From NCBI RefSeq assembly GCF_018343715.1, contig NZ_JAGYPL010000005.1:86299-150298 (forward strand): a DNA stretch of 64,000 nt, in the 5' to 3' direction. This document shows, piece by piece, positions 55,193-63,194 of this stretch (its first letter is position 1; every line of letters starts with the position of its first letter). The notes below the pieces were generated by a model that was not told the DNA's origin, did no database searches, and was given only the letters and a program-made list of their open reading frames with translations. This DNA is from Bacillus sp. FJAT-49711 (GTDB lineage Bacteria; Bacillota; Bacilli; Bacillales; Bacillaceae_C). Both the position numbers and the translations under genes were made by a program.

Positions 55193-55858
55193 ATGTTCTA
55201 TTTTCGAAATATGTTGCCTACGTATACTCAGCCCATTTATTGGGGTCCAATTTCACAATATACAGCACCCGTAAGATACGTGTTATCAAAATCAGCCACA
55301 GAACCGAGCAAACAATTAATAAGAAAAAATGAAGTTGATTTTCTTAGTATGAACCGCCTACTCTGGGAAGAACATGTTAATTGGACGAGAATGACGATCA
55401 TTTCTATTGTGTTTAATCTACCTGATTTACAATTTGTACAAGAGCGCCTTTTACGAAATGCAACTGATTTAGGAAATTGTATAAGACCTTTCTATGGTAA
55501 TCACATTGCAGATCAATACGCCATGCTCATAAAGGAACACTTAGTACTAGCAGCAGAATTAGTAACAGCATCTGTTAGAGGAGATACTAAAACAGCTGCT
55601 GAAAAAAATAAACAATGGTACCGGAATGCAGATGATATAGCTGCTTTTTTAAGTAATATTAATCCGTATTTGGGAGAAGAAGATGTAAGAAACATGTTCT
55701 ATATGCATTTAAATTTAACGAAAGATGAAGCTGTAAAAATGATTCAAAGGGATTATAGAGCTGATGTAGCAGTATTTGATGAAATTGAAGCGCAAGCACT
55801 CGGAATGTCTGATATGATAGCGGAAGCAATTGTAAAGCAGTTTCCTGGTCGATTCTAG
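55193..55858 (+). CDS. Helical-bundle protein of unknown function
   Basis: A 221-residue soluble protein starting MFYFRNMLPTYTQPIYW with ATG 55193 behind AAGGAGAG. From about residue 55 it is helical and seems to contain two related bundles. The first has LLWEEHVNWTRMTIISIVFNL and KEHLVLAAELVTASVRGD; the second has AFLSNINPYLGEEDVRNMFYMHL. The spaced His and Glu residues (EEH, KEH) might bind a metal. I recall similar Bacillus proteins but no firm function. It stands alone with its own terminator. Confidence 0.7.
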   Translation: MFYFRNMLPTYTQPIYWGPISQYTAPVRYVLSKSATEPSKQLIRKNEVDFLSMNRLLWEEHVNWTRMTIISIVFNLPDLQFVQERLLRNATDLGNCIRPFYGNHIADQYAMLIKEHLVLAAELVTASVRGDTKTAAEKNKQWYRNADDIAAFLSNINPYLGEEDVRNMFYMHLNLTKDEAVKMIQRDYRADVAVFDEIEAQALGMSDMIAEAIVKQFPGRF

Positions 55859-55868
55859 AAGTTTATGG

Positions 55869-55898
55869 AACAATGGGATGGTAACGAATTCCATTGTT
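55869..55898 (+). terminator. Intrinsic terminator
   Basis: AACAATGG (55869-55876) pairs with CCATTGTT (55891-55898), followed by T. A second imperfect hairpin (GAAGGGCAG / CTGCCTTC) follows at about 55907-55934. Confidence 0.75.
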
Positions 55899-56058
55899 TT
55901 TTGTGAGAAGGGCAGCCGTACTATACTGCCTTCCTTTTGCTTAGTTTTTTGATTTATGACACTAATGCAAGCAAATACTACAAGACACCCCTTTGGACAC
56001 CATATCCCTTATTGGCTATAATCAAATTGAAAAGAATGAAAAAGGGGAGTTGTTCACA

Positions 56059-56529
56059 GTGTACAGAAAAGTCGAGGATTTTGTAAACGATTGGAATGTT
56101 GCTTCTGCTGGAACATTAAATGTATTTAAAGCGATGACGAATGATAAGATGGATCAAGCCATCGTACCTGGTCATAGTAGCCTTGGGTGGTTAGCTTGGC
56201 ACTTAGTTGGCGCCGCTGGTGCATTCGGCCATTTTGCCGGCCTTAACATTCCTGGTCCTACCCGAGATCAACCAATCCCTACAAATGCATCAGAAATAGT
56301 GGATGCTTATGAAAAGGTCATCGACGCGTTTAAGAAAGAAATATCTAAGCTATCTGATGAATCTTTACTTGAAGAGGTTACAGGATTCGGTAGTCCTACA
56401 CTTCGTGGAGCACTTTTACGTGCATTAATTGATCACCAAACCCACCACCGCGGACAAATGACCGTTTTGCTTCGCCAAGCAGGATTAACTGTACCGCCTG
56501 TAATGGGACCAACAAAGGAAATGCAATAA
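56059..56529 (+). CDS. DinB-family protein
   Basis: A 156-residue four-helix protein of the DinB/YfiT group. Three His that bind a metal in the family are placed in LAWHLVGA and DHQTHHRGQM. The C-terminal helix RGQMTVLLRQAGL is typical. Proteins of this group may act as metal-dependent thiol transferases. GTG 56059 is chosen since AAGGGGAG lies 9 bases upstream; the open frame extends back to 55993 without support. Confidence 0.85.
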   Translation: MYRKVEDFVNDWNVASAGTLNVFKAMTNDKMDQAIVPGHSSLGWLAWHLVGAAGAFGHFAGLNIPGPTRDQPIPTNASEIVDAYEKVIDAFKKEISKLSDESLLEEVTGFGSPTLRGALLRALIDHQTHHRGQMTVLLRQAGLTVPPVMGPTKEMQ

Positions 56530-56632
56530 TTTCTTTCCACCTTTCATAGGTGGTTTCTGCCTGTATCATTATTTTAATTTTAAAAATTTCTATGAAAGAC
56601 TTTTATTATACTAAAAGAAGGGAAGCGATTTC

Positions 56633-57457
56633 ATGCAATACATAACATTAAACAATGAGGTTCGTGTTCCGCAATTAGGCTACGGGGTATGGAAGGTGCC
56701 TAATGAAGAAGCCGCAAATGCAGTGGAACAAGCAATCTATGCTGGCTATCGTTTAATTGATACAGCGATGATTTATCGAAATGAAGTTGGGGTTGGAGAG
56801 ACACTTGCCAAAAATATCTTGCCGCGTGAGGATTTATTCATAACAACAAAAGTTTGGAATGCGGACCAAGGTTATGAAAATACATTAAAGGCTTTTGATG
56901 AAAGTCTTGAAAAACTTGGACTTGATTATGTGGACCTCTATTTAATCCACTGGCCAACGCCTAAATTTGATCAATATGTGGACACATACAAAGCGCTGGA
57001 AAAAATCTATAAAGATGGACGTGCAAAAGCTATTGGTGTTTGCAACTTTGAGATAGAACATCTCGAGAGAATCATGAATGAATGTGAAGTTGTACCGGCA
57101 GTGAACCAAGTAGAGTGTCACCCATATTTACAACAAAAAGAATTAAAGGAATTTTGTAAAAAACACGGCATTTATTTGGAGGCATATAGTCCGTTAATGA
57201 ACGGAACAAAGGTATTAGAAGATCCGGTCATTAAAGAATTAGCTGAGCAATACGGAAAAACACCGGCCCAAGTCATTCTACGCTGGCAGCTACAGACGGA
57301 TGTCATCGTGATTCCAAAAACAGTAACACCTTCACGCATGGAAGAAAATATTGATATTTTTGATTTTGAATTAAGTGATGCGGATATGGACAAGATTGCA
57401 GCTATAGACCGCGGCGAGCGTCATAATGCAGATCCTAATGAAATGCATATGCGTTAA
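56633..57457 (+). CDS. Aldo/keto reductase
   Basis: A 274-residue NADPH-dependent reductase. The tetrad is Asp43, Tyr48, Lys73 and His106 (LIDTAMIYRN, TTKVW, LIHWP). AIGVCNFEIEHLE and IPKTVTPSRMEEN complete the cofactor site. It is close to the YtbE/YvgN group of Bacillus, which reduces aldehydes such as methylglyoxal. GAAGGGAAGCG precedes the ATG. It ends with two successive hairpins. Confidence 0.93.
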   Translation: MQYITLNNEVRVPQLGYGVWKVPNEEAANAVEQAIYAGYRLIDTAMIYRNEVGVGETLAKNILPREDLFITTKVWNADQGYENTLKAFDESLEKLGLDYVDLYLIHWPTPKFDQYVDTYKALEKIYKDGRAKAIGVCNFEIEHLERIMNECEVVPAVNQVECHPYLQQKELKEFCKKHGIYLEAYSPLMNGTKVLEDPVIKELAEQYGKTPAQVILRWQLQTDVIVIPKTVTPSRMEENIDIFDFELSDADMDKIAAIDRGERHNADPNEMHMR

Positions 57458-57472
57458 TTATGTTATTGTAAA

Positions 57473-57539
57473 AAAGGCTGTTCACTGACAGCCTTTCAGA
57501 TTGACGACAAAGGGCATCGAGCGTAGCTCTCTCGATGTC
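57473..57539 (+). terminator. Tandem intrinsic terminators
   Basis: AAAGGCTGT/ACAGCCTTT (57473-57481, 57488-57496) is followed by GGCATCGAG/CTCGATGTC (57513-57521, 57531-57539) with TTTTTT behind it. Confidence 0.9.
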
Positions 57540-57814
57540 TTTTTTGATTTTTGGAAGGTAATAGTAGTTAAGTGACGAATCTTATAATCGCAAGAATCAT
57601 TATAGAACACGAAATTGGATAATCATTTTAGCCGAGACAATCTGGTGCCCTGATTAACCCCTTCCATTCTAGCTATCCATTCATTCCCTCCCTTTCAATG
57701 GTTCATATTAAGAGATCTCCTACTATTTAATAGCACATTTTCTCTCATATCCAATCAATCTTTTAATTTTAATCATATGATTTACTAGTTCAATAAGAAA
57801 GGGGGAGATATTCT
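57540..57814 (+). other. Upstream region of the Cys-Cys protein
   Basis: About 270 bases without a gene. CATATGATT (57774-57782) resembles a sigma-K -10 but has no AC-type -35 at the right distance. AAAGGGGGAGA is the ribosome site of the next gene. Nothing else is clear. Confidence 0.3.
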
Positions 57815-58246
57815 ATGGGTTTAAGACCAATGTGCTGCGGAATTTCGCTAGGCAATAATAGTAGTCCCTTACCCACTTTGCCATCGGATGGGACAGGTAT
57901 GCTTATTTCAACAGTAACCGTAACGGTGAATGAGCCTTCGGATGCAGTTGGATTGATCGTCTCAATATGGTCGGATACTTCTTCATCAACGGTAGTAGGT
58001 ACTCCACTTCAAGCTAATGTTATAAGATTTAACATTACCCGAACTTCTGATAATTTCATGGTCAGAGATGTACAAAATACTGATTTTGATGAGATGACTA
58101 CCACTTTTACAGCCATCGATATGCCTGGTACAGGGACATTTACCTATACTTTATTTGGAAATATCGTACGTTCAACCTCACCTGGACAAAATGAGAATAT
58201 CCTTGATGTTACTTTAACAGCTGAGACACTTAATATTGTTTCTTAA
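57815..58246 (+). CDS. Small beta-rich protein with N-terminal Cys-Cys motif
   Basis: A 143-residue protein starting MGLRPMCCGISLGNN. It has no signal peptide. The remainder is beta-rich (ISTVTVTVNEPSDAVGLIVS, FTYTLFGNIVRS, LDVTLTAETLNIVS) with few charges, and looks like a single beta-sandwich. A short N-terminal arm with paired Cys before a jelly-roll resembles subunits of Bacillus spore fibres or exosporium layers, but I do not recognise the family. It has a strong ribosome site AAAGGGGGAG and a very strong terminator, as expected for an abundant structural protein. Confidence 0.6.
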   Translation: MGLRPMCCGISLGNNSSPLPTLPSDGTGMLISTVTVTVNEPSDAVGLIVSIWSDTSSSTVVGTPLQANVIRFNITRTSDNFMVRDVQNTDFDEMTTTFTAIDMPGTGTFTYTLFGNIVRSTSPGQNENILDVTLTAETLNIVS

Positions 58247-58288
58247 AATGTACTTAACAGGCTTATATGAATTCTTTTTGTAATAACA

Positions 58289-58335
58289 AAAAAGGTATAA
58301 CTACCTCAATTTATATGAGGTGGTTATACCTTTTT
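58289..58335. terminator. Strong bidirectional terminator
   Basis: 58289-58308 pairs with 58316-58335 over about 20 bases with one mismatch (AAAAAGGTATAAC... / ...GTTATACCTTTTT). Confidence 0.92.
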
Positions 58336-58419
58336 ACATTTACGAACGTCTCGAATAGAAAATCTTGTTTTTCTTGACTTCCTACTTTTTTTTAAAAAAA
58401 TAGCTTATATGTCCTAATA

Positions 58420-59997
58420 CTAATAACCGTCTGTCTCATGTCCCATCTTTTCAGCGTCCTCCATGGCCTTATCTGCCGAAGAAGAGCTTGTATGCCCATC
58501 GCTATTTTGTTTTGCATTTGCAATTCCATCTGCAACTCGTTTTCCATAATCCGGGTCAGCATTAGTAAAGTATTCAATCATTTTTTCTTGAATAATTGGA
58601 TTACAAATTTTTAAAGCATCTACCAAATTCGCAATTAATTCATCTCTTTCTACATCGTCAAAAGCACGATAGGTTTCACCAGCTTGTTTGAAGTCATTAG
58701 TACGGTCAATTTTTTGTCGTACTAGTCTTGCATCGTAATGTGGTTGATGCTCCTTACTATTATTGGTTGCTTCTTCCAACCCGCCTAGTACTGAAGGCTC
58801 GTAATTAACGTGAGGATTTTGATCAGGAGCCCGATCAACTTTATATTGCATTTGCCCCCCGCCTTGATTCGTCGCTACTCGTTTTTTCGGAGCGTTAGTA
58901 GGAAGTTGCAAATAATTTGTTCCGACTCGGTAACGCTGTGTATCTGAATAAGAAAACGTCCGGCCTTGAAGCATTTTGTCATCTGAAAAGTCAAGTCCAT
59001 CAACAAGAACACCTGTGCCAAATGCTGCTTGCTCTATTTCTGTAAAATAATCTTCCGGATTCTTATTTAAGACCATTTTACCGATAGGATGCCATGGAAA
59101 TTGATCATTCGGCCATAGCTTCGTATCATCTAGTGGGTCAAAATCTAGTTCGGGATGCTCATCATCGCTCATTATTTGAACAAATAACTCCCATTCTGGA
59201 TAATCACCACGTTCAATGGCTTCATATAAATCTTGCGTTGCATGATTAAAGTTTTTCCCTTGGATTTCATCTGCTTCCTTTTGAGTCAAGTTTTTTATCC
59301 CTTGTTTTGGCTCCCAATGATATTTAACAAGTACTGCTTCCCCCTCACTATTTACCCATTTATACGTATTTACACCTGATCCCTGCATTTGACGATAATT
59401 AGCCGGTATTCCCCATGGAGAAAATAAAAAGGTAATCATATGAGTAGCTTCTGGTGTTTGTGAAACAAAATCAAACATTCTTTCAGGATTAGGTAGATTG
59501 TTGACAGGTGAATGTTTAAAAGCGTGGATCATATCAGGGAATTTCATAGCATCACGAATAAAGAATATTTTTAAATTATTCCCTACTAAATCCCAATTGC
59601 CTTCATCTGTGTAAAATTTCACAGCAAACCCACGGGGATCACGCAATGTTTCGGGAGAATGAGCACTCCCTGCCACAGTAGAAAAGCGAACTAAGACAGG
59701 TGTTTGTTTTCCTGTTTCTTGCAATACCTTTGCCCTTGTATATTTGGAAATTGACTCATCTCCGATCTTACCATAAGCTTCAAAATATCCATGTGCACCC
59801 GCCCCACGTGCGTGAACAATACGTTCAGGAATTTTCTCACGATCAAAATGTGACATTTTTTCAATGAAATGATAATTTTCTAATGTAGAGGGGCCTCTAT
59901 TTCCAACTGTTCTAATATTTTGGTTATCTGAAATAGGATGACCTTGGCGATTCGTCAGCGTCATATCGTTTTCAATTTCTTTACCATTGTTGTTCAT
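58420..59997 (-). CDS. Monofunctional heme catalase
   Basis: A 525-residue catalase that breaks H2O2 into water and oxygen. Distal His62 is in [13 protein letters not shown], the catalytic Asn in VGNNLKIFF (about 140-141), and the heme-ligand Tyr350 in [14 protein letters not shown]. The C-terminal tail (from about 500) is Ser/Asp/Glu-rich and ends [12 protein letters not shown]. The N-terminus ([12 protein letters not shown]) lies between the vegetative KatA and spore KatX types, so I give no symbol. GGAGG precedes the ATG. I saw no clear PerR box upstream. Confidence 0.95.
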   Translation of the reverse strand: MNNNGKEIENDMTLTNRQGHPISDNQNIRTVGNRGPSTLENYHFIEKMSHFDREKIPERIVHARGAGAHGYFEAYGKIGDESISKYTRAKVLQETGKQTPVLVRFSTVAGSAHSPETLRDPRGFAVKFYTDEGNWDLVGNNLKIFFIRDAMKFPDMIHAFKHSPVNNLPNPERMFDFVSQTPEATHMITFLFSPWGIPANYRQMQGSGVNTYKWVNSEGEAVLVKYHWEPKQGIKNLTQKEADEIQGKNFNHATQDLYEAIERGDYPEWELFVQIMSDDEHPELDFDPLDDTKLWPNDQFPWHPIGKMVLNKNPEDYFTEIEQAAFGTGVLVDGLDFSDDKMLQGRTFSYSDTQRYRVGTNYLQLPTNAPKKRVATNQGGGQMQYKVDRAPDQNPHVNYEPSVLGGLEEATNNSKEHQPHYDARLVRQKIDRTNDFKQAGETYRAFDDVERDELIANLVDALKICNPIIQEKMIEYFTNADPDYGKRVADGIANAKQNSDGHTSSSSADKAMEDAEKMGHETDGY

Positions 59998-60115
59998 ATC
60001 TTTTCCTCCATGTGAATTGATATAAAGATATTAATACCCATAAACAATGCAAATATGCAGATTTTATACGACTTTGCCTGCCAAATAGTATAGTCATTTC
60101 TATTTACGATAACAC

Positions 60116-60160
60116 CACAATGGACGTGGCTACACCTTTTATGTGGCCACGTCCATTGTG
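60116..60160 (-). terminator. Long perfect hairpin after the isomerase gene
   Basis: CACAATGGACGTGGC (60116-60130) pairs perfectly with GCCACGTCCATTGTG (60146-60160), 2 bases past the stop. The stem is very strong but lacks a T-tract on the minus strand. Confidence 0.65.
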
Positions 60161-60161
60161 A

Positions 60162-61031
60162 TCAGATCCATTCTATTCCAGAATACTTTTGAAAAGCTTT
60201 CATGCTCGTGTTGATTGAATCTATCTCATCAAGATTCGTATGATCTTGTTCCAAAATGATATAGTCTAAATTAGGTGCTTTTAAGGCAGTATTGATGATT
60301 TCTTGTATTGGCAACACACCTGTACCAATTTCGGTGAAACATCTTGGGTCTTTCGTATCTTCAAACATCGGATACGTGATTTCTAGATTTCGTTCTATGA
60401 CCCCGTCATACATCACAATAGGCTGTGGAGCTTCTTTTGGAAAGTCTTTCTGATGAAGAAGAACAAGTCTGTCTTTGTACTTTTCTATTAATCTTAAAGG
60501 ATCTTGACCAGCACGCGTGATCCAATATGTATCCATTTCGATGAAAACTAAATTTGGATCAGTATTTTCCATAATAATCTCATACACTGTTTTATCGCCA
60601 AATTTTTGAAACTCTTGAAAATGGTTATGATAATAATAGCGCATGCCTCGTAATTTACACATTTCTCCCACTTTATTAAATAGTTCACAGCGACGCAGCA
60701 AGTAATCCATATCTTCATACGGATAAAATTCTATGTCACAACCGATTTGTTTGTTTCCTAACTCTTGGTGATAATCCAAAACAGCTGGAAGCCGTTCCAA
60801 TTTCAATGGGTTGACGTGGCAGCCAACTATTGATAAGCCTAAGTTATCAAGTGCTTCTTTCATTTTTTTCGCAGATAATCCAAAGCCTACACCATCGTCT
60901 GTCATTGCATCATGGTTTGCAGCTTCTACATATTTATAACCTGCCTGGGCTACTTTTTCTAATGTGCTAAATGGTTCAGCTTTTAGAGCTTGTCGTACTG
61001 AATAAAGTTGAATACCTACTTTTAAAGTCAT
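60162..61031 (-). CDS. Sugar phosphate isomerase/epimerase (TIM barrel)
   Basis: A 289-residue xylose-isomerase-like TIM barrel protein. It starts MTLKVGIQLYSVRQAL; metal ligands of the family appear in YYHNHFQEF, VFIEMDTYWI, LLHQKDFPKE and the C-terminal IILEQDH. It could be a sugar or inositol-type epimerase/isomerase (IolE/IolI-like superfamily). It follows the nitrilase gene by 75 bases on the same strand, so the two may form one operon. Substrate unknown. Confidence 0.87.
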   Translation of the reverse strand: MTLKVGIQLYSVRQALKAEPFSTLEKVAQAGYKYVEAANHDAMTDDGVGFGLSAKKMKEALDNLGLSIVGCHVNPLKLERLPAVLDYHQELGNKQIGCDIEFYPYEDMDYLLRRCELFNKVGEMCKLRGMRYYYHNHFQEFQKFGDKTVYEIIMENTDPNLVFIEMDTYWITRAGQDPLRLIEKYKDRLVLLHQKDFPKEAPQPIVMYDGVIERNLEITYPMFEDTKDPRCFTEIGTGVLPIQEIINTALKAPNLDYIILEQDHTNLDEIDSINTSMKAFQKYSGIEWI

Positions 61032-61105
61032 ATAATTGCATCCTCCCCTTCAATTTTTTGTTTATCACTTGAAATTATTGAATCATCAGAATACTCACAC
61101 GGTAT

Positions 61106-61873
61106 TTACACTTCAATTACAATTAATTCCTCTGCATATTCACCATAAGTTCCATGTGCCAGTAGTTCTCCATTAGGTCCGATTGCTATGGAACAACCAA
61201 TACACTTCCAACCATCCCATTCTCCACCCTCAACCATTCCTACATTGCTTACACCTACCACCGTCATATGATAGGTTTTGGCAATTTTTGAGTACGGATC
61301 AATCCATTCTTGACCATACGGGTTCAAGTTATTATTATGATCAGGTTTCACTGCCCACGCACAAGGAGTTAATAGAAGGCGGGTTCCCATTAATCCTAAT
61401 GTATTACCAATTGGATCCCCCTCGGGTCTAAGATCGGCACAAATGGCTAATCCTATCTTGCCAAATTCAGTTTCAGTTGTATTTAATTTGTCCCCCACTG
61501 TATAAAGATCAAGTGCAAAAGATAATTCATTAATTTTCCGATGAGTAATAAGAATTTCACCAACATTCGAAATTACAACTGCTGCGTTAAAAATTCGATC
61601 ACCAGAACGTTCAGTTAAACCTGCAACCACATAAATATTAGATTCTTTTGCGGCTTGGCAAAGCTTTGCACTGCTATAGCCTGGGATGGGTTCAGCAAGG
61701 TTCTTCGCGCAGGGATGAGTCCACCCTAAATCCATACTTTCCGGCAGAACAATAATATCACACCCTTTGTCAGCTGCTGTATGTATCATTTTACATGCTC
61801 GTTTAAGATTAGCCTCCAACTGGCCAGCTTCAACAAGCATTTGCCCCATTGCAATTCTAACTTTTTTGTCCAT
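61106..61873 (-). CDS. Carbon-nitrogen hydrolase (nitrilase superfamily)
   Basis: A 255-residue cytosolic amidase-type enzyme. The catalytic triad is Glu in VLPESMD, Lys in THRKINEL and Cys in AICADLRPEGD. It would split a C-N bond in an amide or nitrile; the family also contains omega-amidases and carbamoylases. ATG 61873 is preferred, with GAGGTG 6 bases upstream; the open frame starts at GTG 61882. It is probably co-transcribed with the isomerase behind it and is divergent from the Fe-S repair gene. Confidence 0.9.
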   Translation of the reverse strand: MDKKVRIAMGQMLVEAGQLEANLKRACKMIHTAADKGCDIIVLPESMDLGWTHPCAKNLAEPIPGYSSAKLCQAAKESNIYVVAGLTERSGDRIFNAAVVISNVGEILITHRKINELSFALDLYTVGDKLNTTETEFGKIGLAICADLRPEGDPIGNTLGLMGTRLLLTPCAWAVKPDHNNNLNPYGQEWIDPYSKIAKTYHMTVVGVSNVGMVEGGEWDGWKCIGCSIAIGPNGELLAHGTYGEYAEELIVIEV

Positions 61874-61960
61874 ACACAACACCTCACATTTACTAGGATT
61901 ATAGCACTCCTCTTGGAATCGAAAAAGACAAAAGAAAGATTAATCATTAATTTCTACAAG

Positions 61961-61976
61961 TGTGACTTTCATCACA
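61961..61976 (+). promoter_or_regulatory. Fnr box upstream of the Fe-S repair gene
   Basis: TGTGACTTTCATCACA is a perfect TGTGA-N6-TCACA palindrome. Its centre (61968.5) is 41.5 bases before the predicted start at about 62010, the class II activator position. Confidence 0.82.
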
Positions 61977-61997
61977 ATATCTCGATCAGCTTTTCAT

Positions 61998-62003
61998 TAT
62001 GAT
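61998..62003 (+). promoter_or_regulatory. -10 element of the Fe-S repair gene
   Basis: TATGAT with no good -35 in front of it, as expected for an activator-dependent promoter overlapped by the Fnr box. Confidence 0.65.
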
Positions 62004-62038
62004 AAGAATAGTAATATGAAAAAGGAGGAGCATGAACC

Positions 62039-62737
62039 ATGACTCAGCTAACCATTGATACACATGTAGCCGATATCGTTACAGCACTACCGCAAAGTGC
62101 AGATCTATTTAGAAATTTACGAATTGACTTTTGCTGTGGGGGTAAGATTGCCCTTAAAGAAGCTGCAGAGGCAAGAGATCTTAATCCAATTGAGGTTTTA
62201 AACGAAATTAAAGCAATTGAAATAAATCAAGGAAATCAGAGTGCTGTCGATCCTGCTACATTTGGAAATAAAACCCTCGTAGCCTATATCCAAGAAAAAT
62301 ATCATGAATGTTTACGCGAGGAATTGCCAACTTTATCACAATATGTTTCAACGATTGTAAACGTACATGGAGATTGGCAGCCACATCTATATCGAATACA
62401 AGAAATTTTTGATGAATTAAGTAAAGAACTGCTCGAACATACAGAAGATGAAGACAAAAATGTATTCCCTCTTATCCTTGAATTCTTAGGAAATCCACAA
62501 GAAGAAATAAAGGAAACAGTTAGGCCACATGTATTTGAACTTGAGGAAGAGCATGAGAATGCTGGTAAATTACTATTCGAACTACGCGATATAACAAATA
62601 ACTTTACTCTACCTGAGGGAGCATGCGCAACATACAGCTTAGTTTATGCTCGGCTAGAACAGCTTGAAAAGGATACGTTTAATCATGTTCACCTTGAAAA
62701 TAATGTATTATTTGACCGTGTCCGAAATGCGATTTAA
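62039..62737 (+). CDS. ric: Di-iron Fe-S cluster repair protein (RIC/ScdA/YtfE)
   Basis: A 232-residue protein that helps restore iron-sulfur clusters damaged by nitric oxide or oxidants. The N-terminal DUF542 has the signature DFCCGGKI. The C-terminal hemerythrin-like bundle carries the iron ligands in VNVHGDWQPHL, LLEHTEDEDKNVF, EEEHENAG and FNHVHLENNVLF. AAAGGAGGAGC precedes the ATG. The Fnr box ties its expression to low oxygen, when nitric oxide stress is common. Confidence 0.95.
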   Translation: MTQLTIDTHVADIVTALPQSADLFRNLRIDFCCGGKIALKEAAEARDLNPIEVLNEIKAIEINQGNQSAVDPATFGNKTLVAYIQEKYHECLREELPTLSQYVSTIVNVHGDWQPHLYRIQEIFDELSKELLEHTEDEDKNVFPLILEFLGNPQEEIKETVRPHVFELEEEHENAGKLLFELRDITNNFTLPEGACATYSLVYARLEQLEKDTFNHVHLENNVLFDRVRNAI

Positions 62738-63194
62738 TTTGGGAAAGAATAATAAAGATAGCAGGCTATTTATTTATTGGACGTGAAAAAAACAAATAGA
62801 GTATCCCCTCAGACTTTTTGTAGAATGAGGGGATTTTATGATGATTAGAATACATGATTACATCTCTTTAAATCGGATATGATTTCTTTCACGCTCATAA
62901 GAACCCTATCGACGGCCAACCTTAATAAAATTGCTTCAATGAAAATATTTAATTAAGACGGAAAATACAGTAAAACTGGAGTTGCGTAAATATTAGATCA
63001 CTAAAATAGAAGCTTTGATGTATACAATCAGTAACAATCGAAATTGCCCCCACCATAGTTGGTGGGGGCAGTTACTTATTCATTTCTTTTAGAGTCATTA
63101 TCGTATTCATGATTATGTCTATTTTTCACTATTTTACTGATGATTTCTTGAACATTCATTAAATCAATTAAAGAACGGCAGGGGATAGTATCAT
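62738..63194. other. Gene-poor gap with two hairpins
   Basis: A terminator for the Fe-S repair gene, ATCCCCTCA/TGAGGGGAT (62803-62811, 62826-62834) followed by TTTT, then about 210 bases in which I see nothing. A strong G/C hairpin TGCCCCCACCA/TGGTGGGGGCA (63045-63055, 63060-63070) then follows. The latter may end the channel gene's transcript. A 27-codon minus-strand frame at 63076-63159 has no ribosome site. Confidence 0.6.
62803..62834 (+). terminator. Intrinsic terminator of the Fe-S repair gene
   Basis: ATCCCCTCA pairs with TGAGGGGAT, ending in TTTT. Confidence 0.85.

Noticed and set aside
60001-60115. PerR box upstream of the catalase
   Set aside because: AT-rich sequence near 60020-60035 only loosely resembles TTATAATNATTATAA, with too many mismatches.
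63076-63159. 27-codon minus-strand ORF (MNVQEIISKIV...) after the MscS-type gene
   Set aside because: Codons look plausible but there is no ribosome binding site, and the frame continues upstream without a start codon. Not enough to call a gene.
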